Shown: positions 1 to 8,518, numbered from the stretch's first letter. The stretch is DNA of 64,000 nt from DATHWB01 sp040880725 (GCA_040880725.1 JBBDHV010000029.1:1-64000); one strand, 5' to 3'. Program-made: numbers and translations. Notes: generated from the letters alone by a model not told the origin.

Positions 1-434
1 TCATCGACGGCAACCTCGCATCAGTCACCAACGGTCAGGCGGGAGCCAGTGTCGTTTCTGGTCCCCGGCTCGGACCCAACACGTTGGGCGAGATCCTCTG
101 TTCGGGTACCACCCGCATCAACCTCATCGACAACACCGGCAGGGTGAGCACCAGCCCGACGTCACGAGCGATCCCAGGGGCGATCCGCAACCGGGTCCTG
201 CAACGGGACGGGCACCGCTGTGTCATCGCCGGCTGCAACTCCCGCACCCGGCTCCAACCACACCATCTCGTCTCCTACTCCGAGGGTGGGACCCATGATC
301 CGGACAATCTGATCACGGTGTGTTGGTATCACCATCATGTGGTCATCCACCAACAGGGCAGGCAGATCGACGCTGCCTCGCCGCCGCAACGGCGCACGTT
401 CCTGCGGGCACGTCCCGTACGCGCCGGACCCTGA
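1..434 (+). CDS. DUF222/HNH endonuclease, 3' part
   Basis: This is the C-terminal part of an HNH endonuclease whose 5' end lies outside the window; the reading frame is open from base 3. The visible protein has a basic stretch (GAIRNRVLQRDGHRC), then Cys, CNSRTRLQPHHL and CWYHHHVVIH, which form the zinc-binding HNH core. This arrangement is typical of the DUF222-HNH family (the 13E12 repeat proteins of mycobacteria), which is multicopy in many actinobacteria and thought to be mobile. It ends in TGA at 432-434. Only about 143 residues are visible, so the DUF222 part is missing. A copy of the hairpin repeat also found at 19.9-21.1 kb starts 30 bp downstream. Confidence 0.8.
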   Translation, partial: IDGNLASVTNGQAGASVVSGPRLGPNTLGEILCSGTTRINLIDNTGRVSTSPTSRAIPGAIRNRVLQRDGHRCVIAGCNSRTRLQPHHLVSYSEGGTHDPDNLITVCWYHHHVVIHQQGRQIDAASPPQRRTFLRARPVRAGP

Positions 435-463
435 CCCGACGCAGGACTTCGCCACAGTTCTCG

Positions 464-556
464 TCATGGGTCATTGGGTGACACCCCCCGGCATGACCAC
501 CCCGGCAGCCACGCCGTCCGGGGGGTGCAGGGGGGTCGTCCCCCCGCACAATCAAA
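464..556 (-). repeat. Solo copy of dispersed hairpin repeat
   Basis: Read on the minus strand, this segment starts TTTGATTGTGCGGGGGG, runs through a G-run/C-run hairpin of about 10 bp and a second C-rich stretch (CACCCCCCGG), and ends near ACCCAATGACCCATGAC. The same order of elements occurs in the tandem units at 19911-20280 and, in this orientation, at 20609-21101. The copies are diverged but share the hairpin, the AATCA flank and an ATGAC terminal motif. It lies just after the HNH gene and encodes nothing recognisable. Confidence 0.75.
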
Positions 557-663
557 CCGACGCAACAGACCAATGACCGACCGGCCCCTCGCGGGCCTAT
601 TCGTCGTGGGGTGGAGAGCCCGCGTCCTATGGACTTCCGCAGATCACGAACAGGAGAAGAGAC

Positions 664-768
664 ATGACCGGAAGGGCTGTGGCACTGCCACGTCGAGTAC
701 TCGCCGATCTGCTGACGGGGGGCCTCGCACGGGATGGCCCTGGTCGCAGGTTCAATCCCCGGATGTGA
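664..768 (+). pseudogene. Possible N-terminal relic of a BioY-like biotin transporter
   Basis: A 34-codon ORF has a good ribosome binding site (AGGAG at 652-656, 7 nt before ATG). Its start reads MTGRAVALPRRVLADLL and continues LARD, which from memory resembles the first 25 residues of actinobacterial BioY (biotin ECF transporter substrate component). After GAT at about 733-735 the expected VALVAG sequence reappears if two bases are restored, but homology soon ends and no membrane segments follow. If correct, it is a dead fragment that kept its translation start. It could also be chance similarity or a very short unknown peptide. Confidence 0.3.
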
Positions 769-822
769 GGCGGGGCCGATCGCGACGGTTGCGATGCGCG
801 CCGAGCGGGTACACGCAGCCGC

Positions 823-1974
823 ATGAGCGACCCGCCGAGCGCGCATTCACTCAACTGCAACGCGCTTGCCGACGCGGGAGCCACCGACGCGGTTCCCCCA
901 ATGGTGCTCGACCATCTGGAGCGGCTCACCGGCCCCTATGGCGTCTATGAGCACGCCCGCTTCGATCAGCCCCGCGTCACGCACGGATACACCACGGACG
1001 ACAACGCCAGGGTCCTCGTGGTACTCGCGGACTTGGAAGATGGAAACCGTTCCGTGACGTTTCGGCGTGCGCTGGACTTTGTCCTGTCCGGCCGCGTTCC
1101 GTCAGGATGGCACAACAGAATGTCGAGTGAAGGTTCCTGGATGGATGACCTCGGATCCGATGACTGCCACGGCCAGGCACTGTGGGGTCTGGGCGCAGTG
1201 ATCGGGTCCGGTGTGGCCGAGGACCGCGTCGCCACCTCGTTCGTAACCGGACTCGATTTTCGCTCTCAGTATCTCCGGTCAACGTCGTTTGCCGCGCTCG
1301 GCGTAGTCCGTGCCCGGCCCCATCTCCCGACAGAGGTGGACAGATTCCTCGATCGGCTCTCCGTTCGTTACACGTTTCCACCGCGGAAGGGGTGGAGGTG
1401 GCCCGAACCGCGGCTGACCTACGCGAACGCGCGAATACCCCAGGCGATGATCGAGGTCGGCTCGCTGACCGGATCCTCCAGAATGCTCACTGATGGACTG
1501 GAACTGCTCGAGTGGCTGACCGACGTGGAGCGTCGCGGCGGCCATTTCAGCTTCACGCCGGTAGGGGGTCGCGGTCCCGATGAAATCGGCCCTTCGTTCG
1601 ACCAGCAACCGATCGAAGCCTGGGCCATGGCCGACGCCTGCCGATCCGCGCTCGACGTCGACGGTTCCGAAGAGTGGCGTACCGTCGGCACGATGGCCGC
1701 AGACTGGTTCCTCGGGTTGAACGACAACGGCTCGATCCTCTATGACGCTCAGACCGGCGCAGGCTTCGATGGCCTCGAGTCGGCGGGCAGGAACCAGAAT
1801 CGCGGCTGTGAGTCGACGCTCAGCGCGCTCGGCGCGCTGGCCGCGCGGAGTCACTTCAGCGAACTTCGAGGTGGGTCCTCGAGATCGGGTGAAGCGTCGT
1901 GTCCAGTAGCTGTTGGGCCGCGGAAGTCCAAGACAGCGTCTGCGAACGAGCCTGCGCCGCGCGAAACGCCCTGA
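823..1974 (+). CDS. Glycan-associated alpha/alpha-barrel-like protein
   Basis: A 383-residue soluble protein without signal peptide. The N-terminal half has motifs such as GPYGVYEHARFDQPR, HGYTTDDNARVL and SDDCHGQALWGLG; the later part has WRWPEPRLTYANARIPQA and GRNQNRGCESTLSALGAL. From memory these resemble a family with an alpha/alpha toroid fold, often beside GT4 glycosyltransferases and mannoside-active enzymes; its reaction is unclear to me. The neighbour on the opposite strand is a GT4 enzyme, supporting a role in glycan or mannoside metabolism. The last 36 or so residues (after ALAARSHF) look non-homologous and run antisense to the glycosyltransferase 3' end, so the original stop may have been lost. 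The start is the first ATG of the conserved frame. Confidence 0.75.
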   Translation: MSDPPSAHSLNCNALADAGATDAVPPMVLDHLERLTGPYGVYEHARFDQPRVTHGYTTDDNARVLVVLADLEDGNRSVTFRRALDFVLSGRVPSGWHNRMSSEGSWMDDLGSDDCHGQALWGLGAVIGSGVAEDRVATSFVTGLDFRSQYLRSTSFAALGVVRARPHLPTEVDRFLDRLSVRYTFPPRKGWRWPEPRLTYANARIPQAMIEVGSLTGSSRMLTDGLELLEWLTDVERRGGHFSFTPVGGRGPDEIGPSFDQQPIEAWAMADACRSALDVDGSEEWRTVGTMAADWFLGLNDNGSILYDAQTGAGFDGLESAGRNQNRGCESTLSALGALAARSHFSELRGGSSRSGEASCPVAVGPRKSKTASANEPAPRETP

Positions 1975-3001
1975 GATAGGCAGCGTCGTCCGTCAGGAGA
2001 GACTCGATGGCCTGCGCGACCTGGTCGACCGAGCGGTCGGTGGTGACTCCGCTTCCGTCGGCCAACATTTCGACCGCGTACGGAAACTGGGTTGCCACCA
2101 CGGGCCGTCCCGCGGCGAGCGCGTCGGTTACCACGCCCGAGGACATCTGCTCCTGGTTGTCGTATGGGACCAGGGCCACGTCACAGTTGGCGACCATCGC
2201 GAGGAGTTCGTCTTCGTCGAGGTAGCGGTCGACAAAGGTCACCATGTGCTCGATACCGAGCTCGGCCACCAGATGCTCGAGCGACTCGCGGTACGCCGTC
2301 CCGCTGTGACGCAGCACATTCGGGTGGGTACGGCCGACGATGGAGTAGTGCGGCCGGGGGCTCATGTCTCCCAGGAGGGCGATCGCCCGCAACGCCCGTT
2401 CCAAACCCTTGCCTGGTCCGAGAAGACCCCAACTGATGATGTGCCTTCTCGGCGCGGGGTTGGGCGGTTGCGCAGTCCAGTCCGAGCCGTGGTGGATCAC
2501 GGTGACGTTCTCGGCTGAGATGTCGTAGCGGGTTCGCAACACCTCCCGCGCGGTCTCGCACATCACAATCAGGGAGCTGGACTCGTCCAGTTGTTGGATG
2601 ATTTTCCGCTGTCGATGACTCGGATCGACGCGCACCGTGTGGAGAATCGTCGCGACGGGCTGGTGCACCCGGTTGACGAGTTCGATCACCGACTCTCCAT
2701 CGTTTCTTCCGAAGATTCCGTACTCGTGCTGGACGATCACGAGATCTGTCCGATCGAGAACTCTCGCCGCCGACCGGAGACTGATGGGGCTGTCCGGATC
2801 GATTTCCGCACGTACTTTCCCGATCGCCGACGGTCCCTGGCGGTCGATGAGCCGAACGACATCGAGGTCCCAGCCAGGGCGGAGCGATGTGATCGCGGCG
2901 CTGAGACGTTCGGCAAACCGGGCGATTCCGCATCGGGTGGGGGGGTAGGTCGACACCATGCCGACGCGTCGACCATGGGCTTCGTCGTGTAGAGCAAACA
3001 T
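1856..3001 (-). CDS. GT4 family glycosyltransferase
   Basis: A 381-residue GT-B fold glycosyltransferase. The N-terminal Rossmann domain begins RRVGMVSTYPPTRCGIARFA, as in many GT4 enzymes; VQHEYGIFG lies near the domain centre. The C-terminal donor-binding domain shows SWGLLGPGKGLERAL, the linker DRYLDEDELLAMVANCDVAL and the nucleotide-sugar signature SSGVVTDALAAGRPVVAT. The frame is open upstream to 3271 but that extension is low complexity, so the ATG at 3001 was chosen; it has no clear ribosome binding site. Its 3' end overlaps the convergent barrel protein by 119 bp. Acceptor and donor are unknown; the neighbour suggests a cytoplasmic glycan or glycoside. Confidence 0.85.
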   Translation of the reverse strand: MFALHDEAHGRRVGMVSTYPPTRCGIARFAERLSAAITSLRPGWDLDVVRLIDRQGPSAIGKVRAEIDPDSPISLRSAARVLDRTDLVIVQHEYGIFGRNDGESVIELVNRVHQPVATILHTVRVDPSHRQRKIIQQLDESSSLIVMCETAREVLRTRYDISAENVTVIHHGSDWTAQPPNPAPRRHIISWGLLGPGKGLERALRAIALLGDMSPRPHYSIVGRTHPNVLRHSGTAYRESLEHLVAELGIEHMVTFVDRYLDEDELLAMVANCDVALVPYDNQEQMSSGVVTDALAAGRPVVATQFPYAVEMLADGSGVTTDRSVDQVAQAIESLLTDDAAYLRAFRAAQARSQTLSWTSAAQQLLDTTLHPISRTHLEVR

Positions 3002-3251
3002 GGACACGAGATACCCCAGGCTCGCGCCCGGCAAACCACGACCTCGATGTCCGCGTCGGTCTCCGATTCGACGTTTGGTCTGCGCTGCTGCGGGTATCTC
3101 CACACGTCCGCTGGTTTCCGTTCGACGGGGTGATCGAAGGCATTGTGGGGCGAACGGAAATCGGCGGGCCTTCGTGTTCCCGACGGGGGCACGAGAGAGG
3201 TGGAGCAACGCTTGCCTGCAAGAGGCGGCCCGAGCGAGACGGAGGAAGACG

Positions 3252-3854
3252 ATGAACGAGGAACAAATCAACGAGTTGCTGTATCAGGCACTCGAGACGG
3301 AACTCGGCGGGGTTCAGATCTACGAGATGGCGGTCCGGTGCGCCGTCAACGACGACCTCCGAGAGGAATGGAAGAAGTACGGCGACGAAACCAAGGAGCA
3401 CGTTCGCATCGTCCAGGAGGTCTTCGCGCAACTCGATCTCGACCCAGAAGTCGAAACCCCGGGGCGTGAAGTCGTGCGACACAAAGGCGAAGCCCTTCTC
3501 AAGTCCATGCAGATGGCCGTCGACGCCGGCGACCGCGCGGCCGCTCAGCTGGTTGCCGCAGAAGCCGTGGTGGACGCGGAGACGAAGGACCACTCGAATT
3601 GGGAACTCATCGGGAAGATCGCCGAGAAGGGCTCCGGCAAGCTCGCGTCGGTCCTGCAGGAGGCCTACGAGCAGGTCGAAGAAGAAGAGGACGAACATCT
3701 CTATCACACGATGGGATGGGCGCGAGAGCTCTGGATCGAAGCGCTCGGAATGCCGGCGGTGCTACCGCCCCCCGAGGAGCAGAAGAGCGTGAAGACCGCG
3801 ATCGGGCAATCACGCGCCGAGCAGGCGCGCGACGAGATGACGTCGAAGGGCTAA
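3252..3854 (+). CDS. Ferritin-like domain protein
   Basis: A 200-residue, strongly helical acidic protein. It has the pattern of four-helix bundle ferritin-like/DUF892-type proteins: ETELGGVQIYEMAV in helix 1, EEWKKYGDETKEHVRI in helix 2, and DAETKDHSNWELIG and EEEDEHLYHTMGWARELW in the later helices. The repeated E-x2-Y/H and E-x2-H arrangement would bind a di-iron centre. ATG at 3252 is preceded by GGAGGA (3241-3246). It may act in oxidative stress or iron handling but no partner is adjacent. A strong hairpin at 3912-3944 separates it from the convergent phospholipase gene. Confidence 0.75.
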   Translation: MNEEQINELLYQALETELGGVQIYEMAVRCAVNDDLREEWKKYGDETKEHVRIVQEVFAQLDLDPEVETPGREVVRHKGEALLKSMQMAVDAGDRAAAQLVAAEAVVDAETKDHSNWELIGKIAEKGSGKLASVLQEAYEQVEEEEDEHLYHTMGWARELWIEALGMPAVLPPPEEQKSVKTAIGQSRAEQARDEMTSKG

Positions 3855-3876
3855 CAGGGTCAGCGGATAGGCAGGC
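3854..3876 (+). repeat. Short dispersed repeat after a stop codon
   Basis: A 23-bp sequence beginning ACAGGGTCAGCGG and ending AGGCAGGC is repeated exactly at 12953-12975. Both copies begin at the stop codon of the upstream plus-strand gene (TAA here, TGA there). A shorter piece occurs at 13082-13092. Confidence 0.75.
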
Positions 3877-3911
3877 CGGCTTCTGAACGAGGACCCTCGG
3901 GTCTTGTCTGC

Positions 3912-3944
3912 CGGGCGGCCGGAGGAGTTCACTCCGGTCGCCCG
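3912..3944. terminator. Bidirectional hairpin terminator
   Basis: A 13-bp stem (CGGGCGGCCGGAG paired with CTCCGGTCGCCCG, one G-T pair) with a 7-nt loop lies between the ends of the convergent ferritin-like and phospholipase D genes. There is no long T tract, as is common in actinobacteria. Confidence 0.6.
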
Positions 3945-3950
3945 TCGCGT

Positions 3951-5147
3951 TCACATCTCTGATCGGATCGGACGGAGCAGGGTGCTCGCGATCTTGCGAC
4001 CGAAGCTTCGGTCGACGAGCGAGGGACTCGCCGGCACGCTCCGGGCCACGTCCTCCCGAAAGTGCGTCTCGAGGTTCTCGACGACATCTCGATCGAGTAT
4101 GAGCATGCCGACCTCTTCGTCCTTCTCCACCGATCTCCGGTTCACGTTGACCGAACCCACCAGCCCGATGACCCCGTCAACGAGCACTGCCTTCACGTGC
4201 ATCATTGTCGGCTGATATCGCCACACTCTGATGCCGAGGCCAAGCAGTGCGGCAGCATGCTCCTCTGCAACCACATCTGCGATTCGCTTGTCCAGATGCG
4301 GGCCAGGAATGACGATGTCGATGGACACGCCTCTCTGCGCGGCCTCCCCGAGCAATTCGGACAGTTCCGGCACCGGGTTCAGGTACGGCGTTTGTATCAG
4401 TATTCGTTGAGCCGCCCCCACCACCAACGCTTCGAGCACGCGTTCGGCGTCGTTCAGCCCGATCTGGGCGGAACCGTCGATCACTGCGATCTCCACATCG
4501 CCTGACTTCGGCGGTATCTCCGTCTCGATGTCGGATACGTCCAGGGAATGTCCGCAGTCCCGCCAGTCGGTGAGGAAGGCCGCCCGCAAGCCGAGCACCG
4601 CCGGACCCTCGATGCGGAAATGCGTCTCGCGCCACTCCTGTGGATTCCTCGCATCACCCTGCCACTCCTCGGCGATGCCGACGCCTCCACTGAAACCCAC
4701 GCGCTCATCCACGACGAGGATCTTGCGGTGGGTCCGATGGTCTGACTCCCACATCTTCCAGCGGACCATCGGACGGAAACGCTCAACCACGACTCCGGCG
4801 TTGATCATCATCTCGGTCAACTCGGGGTTCATGGGTGCGCTCCCGAAGGCGTCCAGAATGATGCGGACTCGCACACCTGCCCGGGCACGGGCGGAGAGGG
4901 CCTCTGCGAACTCGACGGCGATCTGGCCGGTCCAGTACACGAAAGTGACGAGATCGATCGTGCGCTCGGCACCGCGAATCGCTTCCAACATCGAGGGAAA
5001 GATCTCCCTGCCGTTGCGCAACACCGAGACGGCGTTGCCCTCGGTGAAGAGAGCTCCCACGGCGCTCGCCACCACCCCGCGGAAACGTTCGGTGGAGCCG
5101 GTCGTGGACGGCTCGGTCACGTGCTCCAAGCTGGTCGGGTCGCTCAT
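3951..5147 (-). CDS. Cardiolipin synthase-like phospholipase D protein
   Basis: A 398-residue phospholipase D superfamily protein with two HKD catalytic motifs: THRKILVVDERVGFSGG near residue 150 and HVKAVLVDGVIGLVGSVNVN near residue 330. Such two-motif enzymes make cardiolipin by phosphatidyl transfer. The N-terminal membrane helices of E. coli ClsA are absent, making it closer to ClsB-type soluble enzymes. It is the last gene of a five-gene operon; ATG at 5147 overlaps the stop of the YihY-like gene as ATGA. Neighbouring lipid phosphatases and a lipid kinase support phospholipid metabolism. Confidence 0.85.
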   Translation of the reverse strand: MSDPTSLEHVTEPSTTGSTERFRGVVASAVGALFTEGNAVSVLRNGREIFPSMLEAIRGAERTIDLVTFVYWTGQIAVEFAEALSARARAGVRVRIILDAFGSAPMNPELTEMMINAGVVVERFRPMVRWKMWESDHRTHRKILVVDERVGFSGGVGIAEEWQGDARNPQEWRETHFRIEGPAVLGLRAAFLTDWRDCGHSLDVSDIETEIPPKSGDVEIAVIDGSAQIGLNDAERVLEALVVGAAQRILIQTPYLNPVPELSELLGEAAQRGVSIDIVIPGPHLDKRIADVVAEEHAAALLGLGIRVWRYQPTMMHVKAVLVDGVIGLVGSVNVNRRSVEKDEEVGMLILDRDVVENLETHFREDVARSVPASPSLVDRSFGRKIASTLLRPIRSEM

Positions 5148-6055
5148 GATTCGTCCACGGGGCCGGGCGATCCGGCGCGTTCGGCTTCGAGTTGTGCTGC
5201 GACCGCGAGCCCGAAGAAGACGCCGATCGACGAGAGCACTGCCCAGATCATCACACCGACGAAGCCGGCGAGGGGACCGTACACGTCGCCGAACGTCGTC
5301 GATGCGTTGAGGAACAGGGACAGGCCAATCGACACGAGAAGCCAGGCGATGACTGCGACGCCACCGCCCAGCAACAGCCACGCCAGCGAGGGCTGCCGGC
5401 GATTGGGCGCGAACTTGAACAGCGCAGCCAAGCCGGTGGCGAGCACGCCAACACCCAGGGGCCACCGGAGCCAGCTCCACGTCGAGGCAAATCCGTCGTT
5501 GGATCCCCCGAGGGCCGATCCGAGCACGATGGAAACGAAAGCAACGACCATCAGCGCCCCGACGCTCAATGTGAGAACGACGGCCAGCGTGTATCTCTGC
5601 AGAGTGGGACGGTCGCTATCGACGCCGTAGATGCGGCTCGCTCCGCGTTGGAGCTGAGCCATTGCCGGAACCGCAGAGAACAGCATCGCTCCGACACTGG
5701 CGATGATGACGACGAGGTGGTTGCCGCCGTCTCCGCTCTCGGTTCCTTGGCGGAAGGCGGAATTGAAGAACTCTCCGGCGGGGCCGGGAGCCAGCGACGT
5801 GATCGCCTCCCGCAACACGGACTGAAAAGTGCTCTCTCCCATCCACGCAGCCAGCGCGACGACCGCAATCGTCCCCGGCACCAGCGTGAGCACCGTTTGA
5901 AAGGCCATCGCCCGCGCAAAGCTGAAGCCGTCCGCCCTCCGGAAACGGATGAAGGAGTCCGTGACGAGCTTCCCGAGGGAGGCGTCCGCGATCGTCCCGC
6001 GGATGTCAGAGCCGTCGAGGTGGTGTGTCGTCGGCACGAGAGCTGCGGTGCTCAT
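5144..6055 (-). CDS. YihY/BrkB family inner membrane protein
   Basis: A 303-residue polytopic membrane protein of the YihY (formerly BrkB/RNase BN) family. After a cytoplasmic N-terminus with FRRADGFSFARAMAFQTVL, typical of the family, about six hydrophobic segments follow, including a Trp-rich LAWLLLGGGVAVIAWLLV helix and GPLAGFVGVMIWAVLSSIGV. The molecular function of the family is not established. Start and stop overlap its neighbours by ATGA on both sides, so it is translationally coupled in the lipid operon. Confidence 0.85.
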   Translation of the reverse strand: MSTAALVPTTHHLDGSDIRGTIADASLGKLVTDSFIRFRRADGFSFARAMAFQTVLTLVPGTIAVVALAAWMGESTFQSVLREAITSLAPGPAGEFFNSAFRQGTESGDGGNHLVVIIASVGAMLFSAVPAMAQLQRGASRIYGVDSDRPTLQRYTLAVVLTLSVGALMVVAFVSIVLGSALGGSNDGFASTWSWLRWPLGVGVLATGLAALFKFAPNRRQPSLAWLLLGGGVAVIAWLLVSIGLSLFLNASTTFGDVYGPLAGFVGVMIWAVLSSIGVFFGLAVAAQLEAERAGSPGPVDES

Positions 6056-6927
6056 GATCGTTCGCTCTGTTCGGGCACGCAGACCTCGAGCGCCGAGTCG
6101 TCGACGGTGAAGTCGAGAAGACCGATCTCGTCGCGAGCTTCGCCGTCCAGCTCATATCGAGTCGGGGAAGAGAATTCGACGGTGAAATGGGATCCACGCA
6201 GGCGTAACAGGTCCTCGTGGTCTTCCCCGGCGAGGATGGATGACGCAATTCCAGCTGTCGACGTGAGACCGCCCGCGGGCACTGCGACGAGGTCGAGTGC
6301 GCCGTCCCGAATGCGGCTGTCCGGAAACATGTCGACTCCTCCGGGCAGTCGTCCGAGGTTGCCCACGAGAATCGTGAGCCACGAATCCGCCCGGACCTCG
6401 TTGCCGTCCGCGATGATGCGCGCCTCGGTGGGAGGATCCGAAATGTGACGCAGGCCCTCCACGATGTAGGACAGGACACCGAAGCGGTCCTTCGCCTCCG
6501 ATGACGTCTCAGCCATGATGGCGGCGTCCAATCCGGCGCCGGCCATCACGGCGAAGACTTCACCCTCGACCCGACCGAGATCGGTTCGAACCCGTCGCCC
6601 GGAGACGGCGGCCTCGACGACAGCCTCCGGGTCACTGGGCAACTCGAGGTTGCGGGCGAGAAGATTGCCGGTTCCCGCGGGCGAAATCGCCATCGGCACC
6701 GCGGCCCGGGCGAGTCCCTCGGCACACGCGCGGACGGTCCCATCCCCGCCGCACACGATCACCGCGTCGGCTCCCCACCCCAGGGCATCGCTCACCGCAC
6801 CGGGTCCCGGGTCGGACTTCGTCGTCTCGAACCACGAGGTCGCGACGCCTCGCTCCGAGAGCGCTGCCTTGAGTGGCGCGGCCCCGTCGGTGCAAGCCAC
6901 CGGATTGACGATCACGCCGATATTCAT
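6052..6927 (-). CDS. Diacylglycerol kinase family lipid kinase
   Basis: A 291-residue DagK/YegS-type lipid kinase. The ATP-binding catalytic domain has MNIGVIVNPVA at the N-terminus, VCGGDGTVRACAEGLA around residue 59 (the GGDGT motif) and PAGTGNLLARNL at about residue 82. The C-terminal beta-sandwich has TILVGNLGRLPGG and FPDSRIRDGALDLV. It would phosphorylate diacylglycerol or a related lipid. It lies between PAP2 phosphatases, which do the opposite reaction on phosphatidate-type lipids, and a cardiolipin-synthase-like enzyme. It overlaps both neighbours by 4 bp. Confidence 0.9.
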   Translation of the reverse strand: MNIGVIVNPVACTDGAAPLKAALSERGVATSWFETTKSDPGPGAVSDALGWGADAVIVCGGDGTVRACAEGLARAAVPMAISPAGTGNLLARNLELPSDPEAVVEAAVSGRRVRTDLGRVEGEVFAVMAGAGLDAAIMAETSSEAKDRFGVLSYIVEGLRHISDPPTEARIIADGNEVRADSWLTILVGNLGRLPGGVDMFPDSRIRDGALDLVAVPAGGLTSTAGIASSILAGEDHEDLLRLRGSHFTVEFSSPTRYELDGEARDEIGLLDFTVDDSALEVCVPEQSERS

Positions 6928-7652
6928 ACCGTTTCATCCTCCTCGTGTGTTCGCTCGAGCGCGCGGGTGACCACGAGCCACGCTCCGACAGCGGCCGCTG
7001 CGCCGAGCAGTGCCCCTCCGACGACGTCGGTGAGAAAGTGCATTCCCCGATACATACGCGAGAGCGCCATCATCACGGGCAGCACGACTGCGGCCGTGAC
7101 GGCGAGTGCCCGCCAGACGGCCTTCCGGGTGGCCCAGAACACGATCACGGCCACGATGAGTGCGAACGTCACGGTCGCGCCGACGTGACCGCTCGGGAAA
7201 CTCGCGGTGGGTGGGGCAGGATCCAACTGCTCGACATCCGGGCGGGCCCGGCCGATCACGGCACTCACCGTCAGGAACACCGTCACTTCCAACCCGAGGG
7301 CGAGAGCGAGAGCGGTTGCGCCGATCCGGCGACGCAACCCGAATACCAGCACGAGGAACAGGACGGCGACCAATGCTCCGAGGACTGCGGTGTCCGCGAA
7401 CGAGGAACCGACGTCGGTGAGGGTGTCGAGTGTCGTCGACCGCCGAGCGTTCCACCACGAGACGGTGCCCTCGTCGAGGCTGGGGTCGCCACTGGACTCG
7501 GACCACGCGGTCGCGAGCGAGCCCATCGCGATGCCGAGGGCGGAGAGCACCGCATAGATACCGAGGACCTCGCGGATTGAGCTCCGGTCGAGCGGCCACC
7601 GTCCGCGGCTCGTCTGTGCGGCGTGCGCGTCGCTCGCGCTTACCCGAGACAT
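6924..7652 (-). CDS. PAP2 family phosphatase
   Basis: A 242-residue membrane phosphatase with the three-part PAP2 signature: RARPDVEQL, ASFPSGHVGATVTF and SRMYRGMHFLTDVVGG (Arg, His and His/Asp of the phosphohistidine mechanism). Six transmembrane segments are likely. Probable substrates are phosphatidate, phosphatidylglycerol phosphate or polyprenyl diphosphate. The ATG at 7652 overlaps the stop of the upstream PAP2 gene as TGATG. Confidence 0.88.
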   Translation of the reverse strand: MSRVSASDAHAAQTSRGRWPLDRSSIREVLGIYAVLSALGIAMGSLATAWSESSGDPSLDEGTVSWWNARRSTTLDTLTDVGSSFADTAVLGALVAVLFLVLVFGLRRRIGATALALALGLEVTVFLTVSAVIGRARPDVEQLDPAPPTASFPSGHVGATVTFALIVAVIVFWATRKAVWRALAVTAAVVLPVMMALSRMYRGMHFLTDVVGGALLGAAAAVGAWLVVTRALERTHEEDETV

Positions 7653-8518
7653 CAGCTGGCGCCGCGTGCTGCTGCGACCAGAGCGACCTGGTCCCTGGGT
7701 TGTCCGAACCGCATGAGGGTTCCGCCGAAGGCGACCGCGACCACGACGAACCAGGCGAGCCCCACTGCCACGCCTGCGATCACATCTGTCAACCAATGAA
7801 CGCCGAGTAGCGCACGAGTTGCGGCCACCACGCCGATCAGAACGCCGGCGCCCGCGCCAATCAACGCTCGGGGAAGCCGTCGGCGGCGGTGGGAGAGAAC
7901 GAGGGCCGAGGCTGCGAAGACCGCGGCAGCGGCAGCGGCGTGACCTGACGGGAACGAACTCCCGGACCAGGGAGCCAGGTGAAGCAGATCGGGTCGCTCC
8001 CGGCCGACGAGGGTCTTCAATCCGGTGCTGATGACCGCTTGGCCGGCTGCAACGGTCGCCATGAACATCGCCACCTGGACGGTCTGGAACCGCCACCATC
8101 CCCATGCCGAAACCGCCACTGTCACCGCAATGACGCCGGGAGTGCCGCCGAGATGGGTCAGGGCGGCGTAGAAGTCGGCAGCGCGGAGTTCCGCGTTTCT
8201 CGACCCGTACTCGGCGACGGCGAGATCCCAGCCGGCTATCCGGCTGTCCGAGACGGCGGCTTCCAGGACGACTCCGACAGTTGTCGCCAAGATCCCCACG
8301 GTGAGAAGACCGCCTGTGAGCAGTAGCCCGCCGGCCTGGGTGCGATCGAGCCTCCGCCGGACGAAGCCCGCCAGGCGCGGGCGGTGGGCGACCACGTCGA
8401 TGAGATTGCGGCGCAGGGAGTCGGACAGTCGCGAGGCAGGGCTACTCAGCAGTGACACGGTGCCGGCAGCGAGCCCGACGCCCAGCCCGAAAATCGCGAT
8501 GGTCACCGTGGTCGGCAT
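7652..8518 (-). CDS. PAP2 family phosphatase, first gene of lipid operon
   Basis: A 288-residue PAP2 protein with KTLVGRERPDLLHL, SSFPSGHAAAAAAVF and TRALLGVHWLTDVIAG, the complete catalytic signature. An N-terminal hydrophobic segment (TIAIFGLGVGLAAGTVSLL) and a loop of about 40 residues precede the core, which is longer than in the second PAP2 gene. It is probably the promoter-proximal gene of the operon. Two adjacent but clearly different PAP2 proteins imply two substrates rather than a recent duplication. Confidence 0.88.
   Translation of the reverse strand: MPTTVTIAIFGLGVGLAAGTVSLLSSPASRLSDSLRRNLIDVVAHRPRLAGFVRRRLDRTQAGGLLLTGGLLTVGILATTVGVVLEAAVSDSRIAGWDLAVAEYGSRNAELRAADFYAALTHLGGTPGVIAVTVAVSAWGWWRFQTVQVAMFMATVAAGQAVISTGLKTLVGRERPDLLHLAPWSGSSFPSGHAAAAAAVFAASALVLSHRRRRLPRALIGAGAGVLIGVVAATRALLGVHWLTDVIAGVAVGLAWFVVVAVAFGGTLMRFGQPRDQVALVAAARGAS

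Noticed and set aside
749..760. tRNA T-loop-like GGTTCAATCCC
   Set aside because: No acceptor, D or anticodon stem can be formed around it.
3002..3271. N-terminal extension of the glycosyltransferase to 3271
   Set aside because: Low complexity, Arg-rich and not typical of GT4 enzymes; the ferritin-like gene start lies within it.
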